This document shows, piece after piece, positions 34,321 through 45,735 of a stretch of 64,000 bases of DNA; position 1 is the stretch's first letter; each line of letters begins with the position of its first letter. The DNA comes from Macrothele yani (Eukaryota > Arthropoda > Arachnida > Araneae > Macrothelidae), in NCBI GenBank assembly GCA_039090855.1, contig CM077010.1:49246905-49310904 (forward strand), given 5' to 3'. Under the pieces are notes generated by a model. That model had not been told where the DNA came from. It was given only the letters and a program-made list of their open reading frames with translations, and did not search any database. The translations under genes were made by a program, and so were the position numbers.

Positions 34321-35062
34321 TGTGTGCGTTCGTCACATTAAGTCGCAGTCGTCCTGCTTACCCTGTCAACTTCAAATAACCGTAAACGTTTGAACTGTTA
34401 GTGACTTCAAATAACCGTAAACGTTTGAGCTGTAAGTCCGTTTATCTTCTCATTTCTAGTATAGTTTAATTAAGGTGTTATACAGTGTTCGGGCACTGAA
34501 ATTGAGCAAGCTAATCTCTGGAATGTCATCTATAGTGGAAATTTCCACTCCCCACTAAATCAAAGTGGTATTTATGGAGCCACTTAGGTTCAGTATTAGT
34601 AACACTAAAAGAGATAGTTTCTTTTATTTTCCCATTCGGACAGGGGCGTAGTCAGTAGGGTCTAGAGGGGTCTCAGCAGTCTGAAAGGCAAACAAGCGTT
34701 GCTGGATTGCTGTAAACTCTTTGAACTTTTATTTTCGGTGGCGTACGGAAATTACTTTTGTATTTCATTATAAGCATACATACTTTGCCTTATTTTTTTG
34801 TGCAATACACAACAAAGGCAAAATTGAAATGATACAGTGTGAATGATGGATAACTTGAAAAAAATACTTCTTGAGATGAATCAGTAGGAACAGTTGCGCC
34901 AATGATTCTCTGCCTCATGAGCACAGGGCTTGTTGGTGTTAAGGGTCAGAGAAGTGAAAAATGCTTTTTCTCTTTCTTCTTTTGTTTCGCAAGACATTAA
35001 CCCCCCCCCCCACAACAAAAAAAAAAAAGAGAATGCGAGTAAGGAGCTTAAGTAGAAGCGTA
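34321..35062. other. Spacer without recognisable gene
   Basis: AT-rich. Contains a direct repeat of cttcaaataaccgtaaacg (34369 and 34402) and a short poly-C at about 34999. Confidence 0.4.
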
Positions 35063-36333
35063 TTAAGTGTGCAACTTAATTCTCGGCCCCTAACCGCAAG
35101 CGATCAGAGAACGTCGGCAAATGCAAATTGCTGTGTGCGATAATGGCTGATTGCAGCACCATCCAACAGCTTTACAGGCAACCGTAACCGCTCACAGCTG
35201 TAGCGACAGACGGGACGAAAGTTGACGCTGAAAGCAATGTCGTTCGAGAAGCAACATTTGAGGCCCTGCCTCCTGTTCGCGTTTCATCTGAGAAAAAGGG
35301 CCACGAAAGCCCAGCAAATGACCTGTGCTGCTTTGGGCGAGGCTCCTGTGTCCTACATTACGTGTAAGAAGTGGCTCCAGCGGTATAAGCAGAGAAATTT
35401 CGATCTCCGTGATGCAGAACGTCCGGGTCAGCCACAGAAAGTTGACGATGAGGAACTGGAACAACTGTTGGACGCGGATCCCTGTCGCACACAGTCAGAG
35501 CTCGCCTAGGAACTCGGAGTAATACAGTAAGTCATTGCAAAGTGTCTGCACAAGCTTGGACGGATTCACAAGGAGGGCCGTTGGGTGCCCCACCAACTCA
35601 CAGCTGCGAACAAGTCTAGGCGCTACAGTGTTGCTTTGTCCTTGCTCTCCAGATTCAAGAAGAGGGATTTCCTGAACAAGATTTTGACCTGTGATCAGAA
35701 GTGAATCCTCTACGATAACCCTAAGCGGCGCAAATCGTGAGTTTATCCAGGTCAGCCTACCGCCAAACCGAATATCCATGCCAGGACGTTGTTGCTGTGC
35801 ATATGGTGGGATCAGCGCGGTGTCGTACACTATGAGTTGCTCAAACCTGGTGAAACGGTTAATGCTGAACGTTATTGTCAGGAACTCATTCGTGTAAATG
35901 ACGCAATGGAGGCGAAAAGGTCATACACCGGCAAGGGCAGAAGGTCGGTCCTGTTGCTTCAGGATAACGTGCGTCCTCACACCGCGAAACCGATTTTAAA
36001 CACGATCACCTACCTGGGATGGGAGATTTTTTCCCACCCGGCGTATTCTCCAGACTTCGCCCCGTCGGATTATCACCTCTTTCGCTCCGTGCAACATCAC
36101 CTGAGTGATACGCACTTCACTTCTGTCAAAGAAGGTCCACACAAGTATTGATGATTTTATCAACTCGAAACATCCTTCTTTTTTTCGCAGTGGCATTCGG
36201 CAGTTCCCTGAGCGATGGCTCAAATGCATCCAACACGACTGGGATTATTTTCCTGATTAAGTACGTATTCGATTTGCTATAATTAGCTGTCAACATGTCG
36301 TGTCTGTGGCCGAGAATAAAGTTGCACACCTAA
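35063..36333 (+). mobile_element. Mariner element, DD34D, with intact ends (dead)
   Basis: 1271 bp flanked by TA (35061-35062 and 36334-36335). Inverted ends of about 26 bp: ttaagtgtgcaacttaattc, and at the other end ttaggtgtgcaactttattc. Transposase starts about 35238. The helix-turn-helix part contains YITCKKWLQRYKQ and RPGQPQKVDDEEL. It is stopped at about 35507 in the QSELA*ELG region. The catalytic part has ILTCDQK (first Asp), LLQDNVRPHTA (second) and SPDFAPSDYHLF (third), with 34 residues between the last two Asp. Several in-frame stops and a 3' truncation of the reading frame make it inactive. Confidence 0.9.
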
Positions 36334-36522
36334 TAATAGCGCAGAAAGTTAAAACACTGCTTATAACTTGGTAAGTGACTATGGGATGCTAAGCTGATGT
36401 TAAAAAAAACTTCCAAGCAGCTAAATGCTTTCATAAATTCCTAGAAAGTTGTAAGATCATCTTAGCTAAATGTATCCCCACAGGCGTTGGCAAATAGTTT
36501 TGAAGGGAAATATTGTGTGAGA

Positions 36523-36523
36523 G

Positions 36524-36583
<60 letters not shown>
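36523..36583. repeat. (GA)n microsatellite
   Basis: About 28 GA units. Confidence 0.96.
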
Positions 36584-36587
<4 letters not shown>

Positions 36588-36589
36588 AA

Positions 36590-39033
36590 CATCTTCCTTT
36601 TCATTGTTTTTCGGTTAGTAGGAGTGGTTCTACAACGCATGTGTGGGGGAAAAGGGTTCTATTGGCGGAAACTTGAGGGCTCTTGGTTTCTGAGTAGGGA
36701 TGGGACGAGTTTTGGTTGTCGACCACCGTAAGAAGAGGCTATCTCTGACCACCAGCAAAGACGAATGCGCGATAAAAGATGTAGAAAAGGTGGAACCGAA
36801 GAAGAGGAGTAGAAAGAGTCGAAGTAGGGGGCGTCAATAATTCGAAGCCATTGCTCCACAAAAAGGAATCATAACAGTAAACAAAAAAAAAAGTTTTTCT
36901 ATGCTAGTTGGGAGTCATTTTGCCTCCACCAATAAGGCACCTTCAATTCAACCACCATCAAGAAAAATCAGAGAATGTGATGTACTTTTTTCATTTCGAG
37001 TGAGTTCAGTTTTCTTTCTCCCCCCCCCCTTTTCATATTTTGTATTTTATTTTATTGTTTTTACATTTTGGCGTGAAGAAATGTTTCGTTAGTGAAATAA
37101 ATTTACAAAAGAAGCGAAAATCAAAGAAAAAATCGGATTCGTATTCGTGGAAAAATATAGTTTATAGCTGAACACAGCGCCCTCTAGGTGATTCTTCATT
37201 CCCCCTGGCTCTGGGATCTAGCTAAGTCCCTGCTTTAGGTCCAACCTGGTCTCCTGCAAACACCTAAAAAAAAAAAGAAAACGTTTTCCTTTTTGAAGAA
37301 AGTAGTTAATAATTACATTAATTACACATCAGCGGGAATTCTTAAAAGCCAATGCATTGAAATAGTTCAGCAGTTTATTGAAACAGCACTAGAGATTTCG
37401 TTATTATTTAGATCTATTTTTCTTTGCCGATATGATCAACGTTTTCCACGCAGTCTGTTTCTGCAGACCCACTGAAGTCCTAAAACTGCTCATTTAAACA
37501 TTTGCTTGGTGCTAATTCCCCGATCATTCCCCTTTATCTGAATCGCTGATTTAATTATCTAGGTCGTCTTCATATTAGCTAGTTTCCATAAAAAGAGAAA
37601 CGTGTTCTCATCTGGGTTGTATCAACATAACCCTTAAATCAGAGTGAAATAACAAATACCATTTCGCTTCGTACAGTTAGGACGAAAGATTTGTATGCTC
37701 GAATCTCGTTTGTAATCCAAAAATAATAAAATGCTGCCCTTTACTTTTAAAAATAAAGCCTGTTGTAATAGAACAAGTTCAAACGGGAGGGAAAGAAGTT
37801 CTATGAACGATGCAAGAGAGCAGTGTGTTCTGCTTAAGAGCTTTCACGTCTGCTTGGTGGTAGCTATTTTTGCAGCATACCTCGTGAGCAGATGTGTTTC
37901 CACCGAGCGTTAATTCTTCCTGCACAGAGGGAAGTCCTCTTTATTTTTCTCTATTTTTTTTATACACAATTTTCCTCTGCGCATTCCGGATGGAGAGCGT
38001 GGAACTAAGGTGTCACGGCACGTGCGGTCATTACATTTACGCTTGGTGACCCGGATATCAAGTGAAATCAAAGGGATGAGGGGGACCTCGTTTTGGAAGA
38101 AACGTACTTGCTCACTGTTTCCAGCTCAAGCAGAAGAGAGTGGGTTGAGGGAGGACGAAGGGCCTTAGGGTATTTTTCAAAAACTGTGTGTTAGATCTGA
38201 GCTATCCCATCGCTCGTTTTTTCTCCCTAATATTTAGCCTCTGGGTCTTGGAAAAGAAACACTATCTGCTTTAAGCAAAATTCGTAAAAAAGTAGATAAA
38301 TAAAATGAGAAATAGGAAAACACTGTTATGAAAGTAATGCCCTGAGCGAAACGAACTTGACGAATCAGATGGAGGCCAACCAAAATAAATATCTCAGAGC
38401 TGTGTGAATAAAAAAATTAGGCTAAATGTAAAGTTACACCGCCGCCCTTCCGTTTTCTCATTTTATTCTATTTTTGAAAATTTTTACATAACAGCTATTT
38501 TTTTTGCCTTCCCACCAGAAACAAAAATAAAAATAAAAAAAATAACCGATGTTCTAGGAGTTATCGAAAATGGAGTTTCAGCCAAATGAGATATTAGTGG
38601 AGTTCACACAAATATCAGAGTAACAAATAACAATTCAAAATTTCCTTACAGACCATAATAGCAGATATATAATTTTTCCGGCATGGGGGTGGGGTGAAGT
38701 CACCAGAACAACATAAAACTTAATGAAAAATATTAATAGAAGAAAAATGAAAGCATTTTTATTTATGTAAGTTGATGCATTTTTATTAAATTAAAGCATT
38801 TTGTTTCTGATGTAAGTCGCATTTAACCACCAACATAAAAAAAAAAAAAGAAAATGAAACACTCTCGGGGTGCAAGGCCCCTTGGCTCCCCTCTAAAAAC
38901 AGCCCTGCATAATAGTGATACTTAAAATTACCTGATAAGTAGAAACTTTCTTAAAGTTATTTATTCATATTCAGAAAGGATTAATTAATTGTTCAGAAAG
39001 TCATTCTAGGTCGGTGCTCTAATTTGTTCATTG
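36590..39033. other. About 2.4 kb without recognisable gene or element
   Basis: AT-rich spacer, the longest stretch without an assignable repeat. A single CTCF-like motif occurs at 37175-37191. Short frames (for example 37731-37913) have no recognisable features. No splice-linked exons were visible to me. Confidence 0.4.
37175..37191 (-). promoter_or_regulatory. CTCF-like motif (candidate)
   Basis: The minus strand reads CACCTAGAGGGCGCTG, close to the conserved CTCF core (CCASYAGRKGGC-type). A single match in non-coding DNA; function is inference. Confidence 0.25.
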
Positions 39034-39125
39034 GGCAATGGTCTAAGCCATGGCTTTTGACCATTCGTCCGAGATGGATCCGGGTTTGAATCCCGGTGAG
39101 GCACGGATATTGTGTAATGTCTGGC
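39034..39125 (+). mobile_element. SINE-A fragment (head only), copy 4
   Basis: caatggtctaagccatgg, gaccattcgtccgag and gggtttgaatcccggtgagg match the SINE-A head. The body is missing after about 39115. Confidence 0.8.
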
Positions 39126-39164
39126 AAAAGATCAGCACACGTGGACGGAGAGAACGAAAAAGTA

Positions 39165-40300
39165 GGACAACTTACCTAGGCAAAATAATCCCCCTCGGCA
39201 TCGACACACAGTTGCCATCTGTCCGGCAAGGCCATGATCCCGAAACGAAAAAAGTCTTGTGGTTGGTTCCCGAAAGAGTCAGCAACCGCACGACGTTGAA
39301 CCTCGTTTTCTGTCGTGAACTGTTTCCCGGACAGGAAGTGATCCAGGAGACGAAACAGATAATAGTCTGTCGGAGACAAGTCCGAGGAATATGAGGCAGT
39401 GCTTCACAGCCCAAGGCACTTAGTGTCAGCACTGTTCGTTGTGCGACATGAGGGCGGGGGTTGTCCTGGAGCAGATACCATGTCTGTTGACCAAAGCCGG
39501 TTGTCTCTGCAGCAATTTCCGGAGTATCTGGTGTAATTCAGCACAACATCGTTCTGTAGTGATGGTTTGGCCTCTTGCCAAGAAACTCCGATGTATTATC
39601 CCGGCTGTGGACCACCAGACAAGGAGCATCATCTTCTTGGTGTGTAGGGGTGGCTTAGGATACCGTTTAGCAGGCTGTGCAGATCGTTTCCGATTATCAT
39701 AAAGGACCCACTAAAGCACCTGATTATCATAAAGGACCCACTACAGCACCTGATTATCATAAAGGACCCACTTTGCAAGCTACGTTACGTCCTAACAAAG
39801 CATCGCAGGTGACGATTCGATGCAGTAGAGGTTCCTGTTTATTCCTGGCAAGCAGAGACGTGCAGATTTCCAAACACCTAGTCTTGTTGGCAGTTGTCAA
39901 CTCATGCGGCAGCCACATTTCCAGCTTTTTTGACCTTACCCAGCGCTGCCAGACGCCAAACAAGTGTCGTGTGGTGGACACCTACCTCTGCCGCAACCTC
40001 ACGACACGTTTTTCGTGGGGTCCGTTTTAACCACACGTAACAGAACATTGTCAGAAACAGCAACAAGTCGGTGACCACGTTTTACGTTTTGCAGGTCCGT
40101 ATCTCCGCTTCGAAACTTCACAAACCATCGCCGAATGGTTCGTTCGTTGGCTGTATTTTCCCCAAATGCTTTGTTAACGTTTCGAGTGGCAATTCCTGCA
40201 GAATGGCCCAGTTTAAATTCATACAGGAAGATGACTCTCAAATCCGGCGTCTGCATGTTTCCTTTGCAAGCCACGTTACGTCCAAACAAACCACGCCTGA
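39165..40300 (-). pseudogene. Mariner (irritans-like) transposase, broken
   Basis: Minus-strand pieces in order: YEFKLGHSAGIATRNVNKAFG and TIRRWFVKFRSGD (40289-39999, helix-turn-helix), WLPHELTTANKTR with RIVTCD (39981-39757, first catalytic Asp), WWSTAGIIH and TERCCAELHQ (39632-39426), SPTDYYLFRLLDHFLSGKQF (about 39370, third Asp) and W-x-LCVDAEGDYF at the C-terminus (about 39180). It is interrupted after the first Asp by about 110 extra bases, including a tripled 30-mer. Terminal inverted repeats were not identified. Confidence 0.85.
39687..39777. repeat. 30-bp unit repeated three times inside the mariner
   Basis: gattatcataaaggacccac occurs three times at a 30-bp step. On the minus strand the unit encodes the WVLYDN segment that normally follows the first catalytic Asp. 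Beside it (39778-39800) is a copy of a 20-base segment from the 5' end of the same mariner. Confidence 0.9.
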
Positions 40301-40394
40301 ACCTTGTTCTTTACACACGTGCTAGCTATTTATAGTAACTCTGTGACTTAATACCCGCAACACCTGTGGATGGTTCCATTCCGCTGTGGTTGGG

Positions 40395-40545
40395 GAGTGT
40401 CTCCACTGCTCATTCGCACCAACCCAATATTACGGCACTGGCTCTCTCCTTGGAACCAGTGGCTCTAAATTAGGGATGGAGGACTGCTTATAGCCCATCG
40501 AGTTGCTCATAGTGGTCGTTTAAGCCCCAATCAAAAAAAGGAAAA
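40395..40545 (+). mobile_element. SINE-A fragment, copy 5
   Basis: The 3' body acggcactggctctctcc, ggctctaaattaggg, agcccatcgagttgctc and the poly-A end. The head is lost. Confidence 0.85.
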
Positions 40546-41180
40546 GGAATTTGTTCATTTAGGGAAATAAAGACCGGCAATAATTCTGAAGAAGAAAAGC
40601 AGCCTGTCTTTGGCAGCTGGCAGAGCTCTTCCGAATTTAAATTATGATAAGTATGTCGTGGTCTTCAAATATTTAATATGAAACTCATAAACGCACACCC
40701 AATGTGACTAGATTTAAGAAGAGACACATTTTTTTACGGTCTGTTTTTTTTCGACTTCTCCACTAAATGGACGAGAACAAACGTAGCCATTCAGTTAAGG
40801 AATGAAATCACAGTAATAATTTGTTTCATGCTTGCAAAAAGTAAATTTTATGCAACTACTCTGCATCTACATAAAACGGGAATGATAGTAGGCATATTTA
40901 AAGAGACTTGGGTGACACACCTCAAATATTCAAGAAATACACGAAGCGCTGATTTCGAATCGAAAAGAACTGACGGGAACAAACTCTGGCGCATTCAAAA
41001 AATTTGAAGGAGGCAAACATTCAGATGCAAAAGAAAGTTGATGTTATATTACTCGTCACAGCTTATGAAGAACATGACTGCAATCTTTTCTGCACCCTCA
41101 TGGGAAAGTGCTTAAATAACTGATATTTCCGGCCCGTAGAGGTAGTGGAAAGCATCGCATCTGTCATTCCCTGTTGATAC
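40546..41180. other. Spacer without recognisable gene
   Basis: AT-rich, nothing recognised. Confidence 0.4.
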
Positions 41181-42009
41181 GCATTTTATTGTGTGAATCC
41201 AATACCTTACTATTAAATATCTTTCTGAACTCTATTTTAGATTATTAACAAAGTAAAATTTCTTGTATCAGCATGCTACAGCCAACAGCGTACGGCCTTA
41301 ATAATTTAACACAGAGACAGTAACTTCCGTCAAATCCCTCAATTGCTGCTTTTTCTGGGAGGAGAAATTAGGAGTAACACCTGGCATCTCGGCGTGGCCG
41401 CCCCGGTGGCGCCGTGGTCTAAGCGATGGTTTCTGGTCATTCGTCCGACAGGGGTCCGGGTTCGAATCCCGGTGAGGCATGGATGTTGTGTTTGCCTTAC
41501 GGCACTGGCTCTCTCCCTTCCCTGGAACCAGTGGCCCTAAATTAGAGACGGGCGACTGCTTATAGCCCAATGAGTTGCTCACGGTGTTTTTTTTTTTTTT
41601 TTTTTTTTTGAGCAACTCAATGGGCTATAAGCAGTCACCCGTCCCTAATTTAGGGTCACTGATTCCAGGGAAGGGAGAGAGCCAGTGCCGTAAGACAAAC
41701 ACAACATCGATGCCTCACCGGGATTCGAACCCGGACCCCTTTCGGACGAATGATCAGAGGCCATCGCTTAGACCACTGCGCCACCGGGGCGGCCACACCG
41801 AGATGCCAGGTGTTGCTCCTAATTTCTCCTCCCAGGAAAAGCAGCAATTGAGGGATTTGACGGAAGTTACTGTCTCTGTGTTAAATTATTAAGGCCGTAC
41901 GCTGTTGGCTGTAGCATGCTGATACAAGAAATTTTACTTTGTTAATAATCTAAAATAGAGTTCAGAAAGATATTTAATAGTAAGGTATTGGATCCACACA
42001 ATAAAATGC
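41181..42009. repeat. Long palindrome with 401-bp arms around a poly-T centre
   Basis: Left arm 41181-41581 and right arm 41609-42009 are inverted copies of equal length, separated by 27 bp (mostly T). Both arms contain most of SINE-A plus about 215 bp of its upstream flank. The arms differ at scattered positions, for example gtgaatcc against gtggatcc and ggcgccgtgg against ggcgcagtgg, so this is not a simple read-through artefact of one strand. Confidence 0.95.
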
Positions 42010-42486
42010 TCACAGTGGCTACGGTGGTCGTCAAGTAATATTGCTTCCTATACTTGCAATCGAAAAACCTTTGTACACATTTCCTTCACAATTAGTGTGT
42101 TTTCAAGGATGAAAATTTGAACATCGATTAAAATAACTACATATTATAACTTGGAATACTTAATGTTTTCTAAAACATAACCATAATTATATTAAAAATC
42201 AATAACTTTTCCTTTGGTGGTGTTGAAACCAGAAAAAAGATGGCGCGACCTGTACTTTGATGACGTCAGTAGACAAACAAATGTGGATTGCATAATTATG
42301 ATTATGTTTCAGAAAATATTAAGTATTCCAAGTTATAAAATGAAGCTATTTTAATCGATGTTCATATTTTCATCCTTGGGAACGCATTAATTGTGAAGAA
42401 AATGTGTACAGAAGTTTTTCCATTGGAAGTATAGGAAGCAAAATCACTTGACGTCCACTTAAACCTGCAATAATAATAAAAAAAGA
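41396..42486 (+). mobile_element. SINE-A copy 6, disrupted host of two inverted structures
   Basis: The plus-strand SINE runs 41396-41586 to gttgctcacggtg. Its continuation cggtggtcgt appears only at 42022-42031, and the tail ttaaacctgcaataataata only at 42458-42486. The right palindrome arm (41609-42009, an inverted SINE-A with its flank) and a second inverted repeat (about 42032-42450) therefore both lie inside this one SINE. Confidence 0.7.
42025..42457. mobile_element. Inverted-repeat element with about 165-bp arms
   Basis: The left arm (from 42032) caagtaatattgcttcctat matches the complement of the right arm (to 42450). Later segments also pair, for example gaacatcgattaaaata and ataacttggaatactta. 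The loop, about 42200-42285, contains gatggcgcgacctg. The arms are diverged by roughly one base in ten. There is no coding capacity. It is bounded on both sides by SINE-A tail sequence; the target duplication is not clear. Confidence 0.8.
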
Positions 42487-42699
42487 CTCGGAAGGCAGGT
42501 TTTGCCAAAATATCTGAAAGCAAAGAAGAAGAATTTTTAGTATCTTTTGGCATCATAGGTACAAATTTCCCCATGATACCTTTTTGCAATTGCAAAAACA
42601 AAGAATTTATTCCTCTAGCCCTTTTGGTGTTGCAAAACAATTTATGCAGATTTAAAAAAAAAGTTTTTTCTAATAGTAGTTTCTTTGTCTGTTTGGAGT

Positions 42700-42885
42700 T
42701 TAGGACCACCGTGAGCAACTCAATGGATTATGAACAGTCGCACGTCCCTAATTTAGGGCCACTGGTTCCAGGAAACGCAGAGATAATGCTGTAAGACAAA
42801 CACACTACCCATGCCTCAACGGGGTTTGAACTCTGGCCCACTTTGACGAACAGTCAGAAGCTCTTTGACCACGGCTGCCTAATAG
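42700..42885 (-). mobile_element. SINE-A copy 7 (diverged)
   Basis: gaccaccgtgagcaactc, cctaatttagggccac and ctggttccagg mark the minus-strand body. The head is degraded (gtttgaactctgg for the B box). Confidence 0.8.
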
Positions 42886-43439
42886 CAGTTCATGAGTGCC
42901 ATGCACTGTAATTGAACATGCTCTTAGAATGCGTATGCACTGATTTCCTACACAAGTTCATTTTCCAGTTAACCATACATTCAGATTTTTTTCTCTCGTA
43001 TTTTCGATGCTTCATCGAAATATTTGCAGTTTCATTATACAGCATTACTGGCAAATCGCGAAAGAATTTCCTGAATGTCAAACAGAAAACGTGCCGGCAC
43101 GCTTGAACGACGAGAAAATCCTTCTTCATTTTTAAAATTTTCCTTTTAAACCAGTTTGACCCTAGATCTCCACGCAAGACAGGCATGCTGTTATACTAGA
43201 TGTAGTCACAGTGTTTCAGAGAGACAGTTGAAAAAGAAAAGTGCGCATTCGATTCGGTTTACGGGAATGTAACCATGCTGTCTCAGTTGACATATTTATT
43301 CAGCATTATTAAACTTCCATTTTATTTTAATTCTGTAACTCACAAATTAGGATTTAGATAGATTTCTTAAAGTGTTAACTTGTTTTCAGCATACTCTTTC
43401 ACGAAAATGTTATTTCAAAAGATTCTGGTTATTATTATT
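42886..43439. other. Spacer without recognisable gene
   Basis: Two overlapping short frames exist (42912-43106 plus, 42890-43186 minus) without any recognised domain. Confidence 0.4.
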
Positions 43440-43655
43440 TTTTTTTTAGATTGAAGGTTTAACGACAACCGTGAGCAACACAATGTGATATAAGCAGTTG
43501 CCCGTTCCTAACTTAGGGCCACTAGTTCCAGGGAAGGGTGAGAGCCAGTGCCGCAATGCAAACACAACATACATGCTTCACCAGGATTCGAACCGGACCC
43601 TTCGCGGACTAATAGTAATAAGCCAGCGCTTAGACCACTGCGCCACCATTTTGGC
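43440..43655 (-). mobile_element. SINE-A copy 8
   Basis: Nearly complete on the minus strand: poly-T, aaggtttaacgac, gtgagcaac, cctaacttagggccac, ggattcgaaccgga (B box) and gcgcttagaccactgcgcc (A box). Confidence 0.9.
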
Positions 43656-43879
43656 TATGGCATTTAACTTCACGTTTTTGTTTAAGTTACTAACTAACGA
43701 CTTCCATGAACATCGTCGAAATTTTAGATTTTCAACTTCCAGGAAAGGATGAAAACTAGTACCAAAGATGGAACGTGTGATTATGTCCCTGTATTTGAAC
43801 CCAGGAAAATATGCAAACATCCCAGATGTCCCTTCTTAATTTGTGAGCCTTCTTAATTTCTTTTCTGGGGCTTGGATAT

Positions 43880-44030
43880 CACCAGGAGCAACTCTGAGGG
43901 CTATAAATTAGTCGTGGTCGTTCCAAATTTGAGACCACTGGTAAAGGGTAGGAGGTAGTGCCATAAGACAGGCACACCCCCATGGCCTCATCAGCGATTC
44001 GAACTCAGACCCAACTCGGGCAACTAGGCA
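43880..44030 (-). mobile_element. SINE-A copy 9 (strongly diverged)
   Basis: ggagcaactctgagggctat, gagaccactgg, agtgccataagacaggc and gcgattcgaactcag retain the family order. Confidence 0.65.
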
Positions 44031-44038
44031 GAAAAAAA

Positions 44039-44097
44039 CGTAGTGGGAAGAGGTCGCAGCGGTGAATAATTTACCACCGGTGCGCCTCTTCCCACTA
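44039..44097. repeat. Hairpin, about 23-bp arms
   Basis: tagtgggaagagg and cctcttcccacta form the outer stem; inner bases pair imperfectly. Confidence 0.7.
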
Positions 44098-44399
44098 GAA
44101 CAATCATTGCCTTGTTCACTAACACGCTTCATGCAGAAAGTAGTGGAAGTCAATGTTTTGCCAATGTAGAACATGACTGATTGGTCCGGGTTCGATTTCG
44201 GAGCAAGACGTGGATACCATGTTTTAGAAATGAGAGACTCCTTATAAACTTAGATGTTAATTGCCGGCGTTAATTCCCCCCCCAAAGAAAAAAATTAAAA
44301 TTGTAGAATATCTTCAACCAGTATTATTTCGTTATATGCATACTCTTTTAATTTTTTGGGATAATTTCTTTTCTGTGTCAACTTGAAGACGCATCTAAT

Positions 44400-44875
44400 T
44401 CGTTTCATTTCCAAAATACCACTGGCAAAATATGTACCTTTTCCTTCTGTTTCCGTGGCTCAATAGGCTATGCAGAACCTTGTGCTCATCCCATGGCGTT
44501 TCACTTAAAAAATACCTCTGGCAAAATACCTTTTCCTTCTGTTTCTTTGGCTCAATAGCCGATGTAGAGCCTTGTGCTCCTTCCATGAGGTTTCACTTCA
44601 AAAATACAAATAGCAAAATACTTTTTCCTTCTGTATCCGTGGTTCAACAGCTTATGTAGAGCGTTGTGCTCTTCCCATGAGGTTTCATTTCAAAAATACC
44701 ACTGGCAAAATACCTTTTCCTTCTGTATCCGTGGCTCAATAGCTTATGTAGAGCCTTGTGCTCCTCCCATGAGGTTTCACTTCAAAAATACCACTGGCAA
44801 AATACCTTTTCCTTTTGTCTCTTTGGCTCAATAGCCGATGTAGAGCCTTGTACTCCTTCCATGAGATTTCTAAGT
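44400..44875. repeat. Tandem repeat, about 92-bp period, five units
   Basis: aaaataccttttccttctg, ggctcaatagc, gatgtagagccttgtgctcc and catgaggtttcacttc recur. The tttcctt box falls near 44439, 44531, 44623, 44715 and 44807. Confidence 0.9.
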
Positions 44876-45335
44876 CTGAAGTGCGCCAGATTGAGTGGCT
44901 TGTCTAAAAACTTGGGGGTTGTCACACATCTCAGGAGCAACAGCTGTAAACGATTCATTTATCTGCTGCCGATTTACGGAAATCCATCAGCGCATTTGCA
45001 AAAATCCCTAGAAAATCGCCAAATTGGATGGTCGGCCGCGGGATTAGAACCCAGAACAGTCGCCCACCACAAAAAAACCCGAGTCTGGCGATTAGATAAG
45101 TAAGTTACGACGGTGAAGATGAACTATCTACCTAGTTTTATAAAATAATTTAAAGATACCTAAGTTTTAATAACACTGCTGTGGAATCTTTAAAAATCTA
45201 GTAAATTTCAAATCCAGCATCCAGCGTCTGATCTAACAATCACGCAATCTAAAACAAACAAAAATCAAAGGGCGAAAGATATGGTGGAAAACTTCCAAAT
45301 ACATGGAGACAATGCAAACAGACAAAGTCATCGCT
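44876..45335. other. Spacer without recognisable gene
   Basis: Possible degenerate tRNA-like segment near 45035-45095 (gggattagaacccagaac), otherwise unassigned. Confidence 0.35.
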
Positions 45336-45735
45336 TTTTCCACGTTTTTCTTTAATTAACACACAGCAACCGAAAAATTGTATTACGACACCGCTGGGAA
45401 CAAACCCCAGATCTCTGAGAACTAGCCGAGTTCGTTCGTCTTATGCTACGGTGCCAACAATCCACGGCACTATGTGTGTTTATCTGTCAGCATCTGACTT
45501 TACAAATCCGTGAGGATGGGCTCAGCAACAGAGAAGTCTTCATCTGTGAAGACGTCTCAGTTGCTGAAGTCTGACGCTGACAGATAAACACACATAGCGC
45601 CGTGGGTTGTTGGCACCGTAGCGTAAGGCGAACGTACTTAGCTAGTTATCGAGATATCTGGGGGTTCGGTCCCAGCTGGGTCATAATACAATTTTTCGGT
45701 TGCTGTGTGTTAATTAAAAAAAAAGTGGAAAGAAC
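45336..45735. repeat. Foldback palindrome with tRNA-like arms
   Basis: The left arm contains ttaattaacacacagcaacc, accccagatctctgag, gccgagttcgttcg and gtgccaacaatccacgg. The right arm is its inverted copy (ccgtgggttgttggcac, ggttgctgtgtgttaatt). The pairing continues inward through gtttatctgtcagc to a central stem around 45540 (aagtcttca/tgaagac). The left arm carries about 22 extra bases near 45505. Each arm includes a tRNA-like B box (gggttcggtccca), so a SINE lies within the duplicated sequence. Confidence 0.85.

Noticed and set aside
41396..41800. Functional tRNA genes at SINE-A heads
   Set aside because: The heads have A and B boxes but do not fold as tRNAs and are joined to a conserved SINE body and A-tail.
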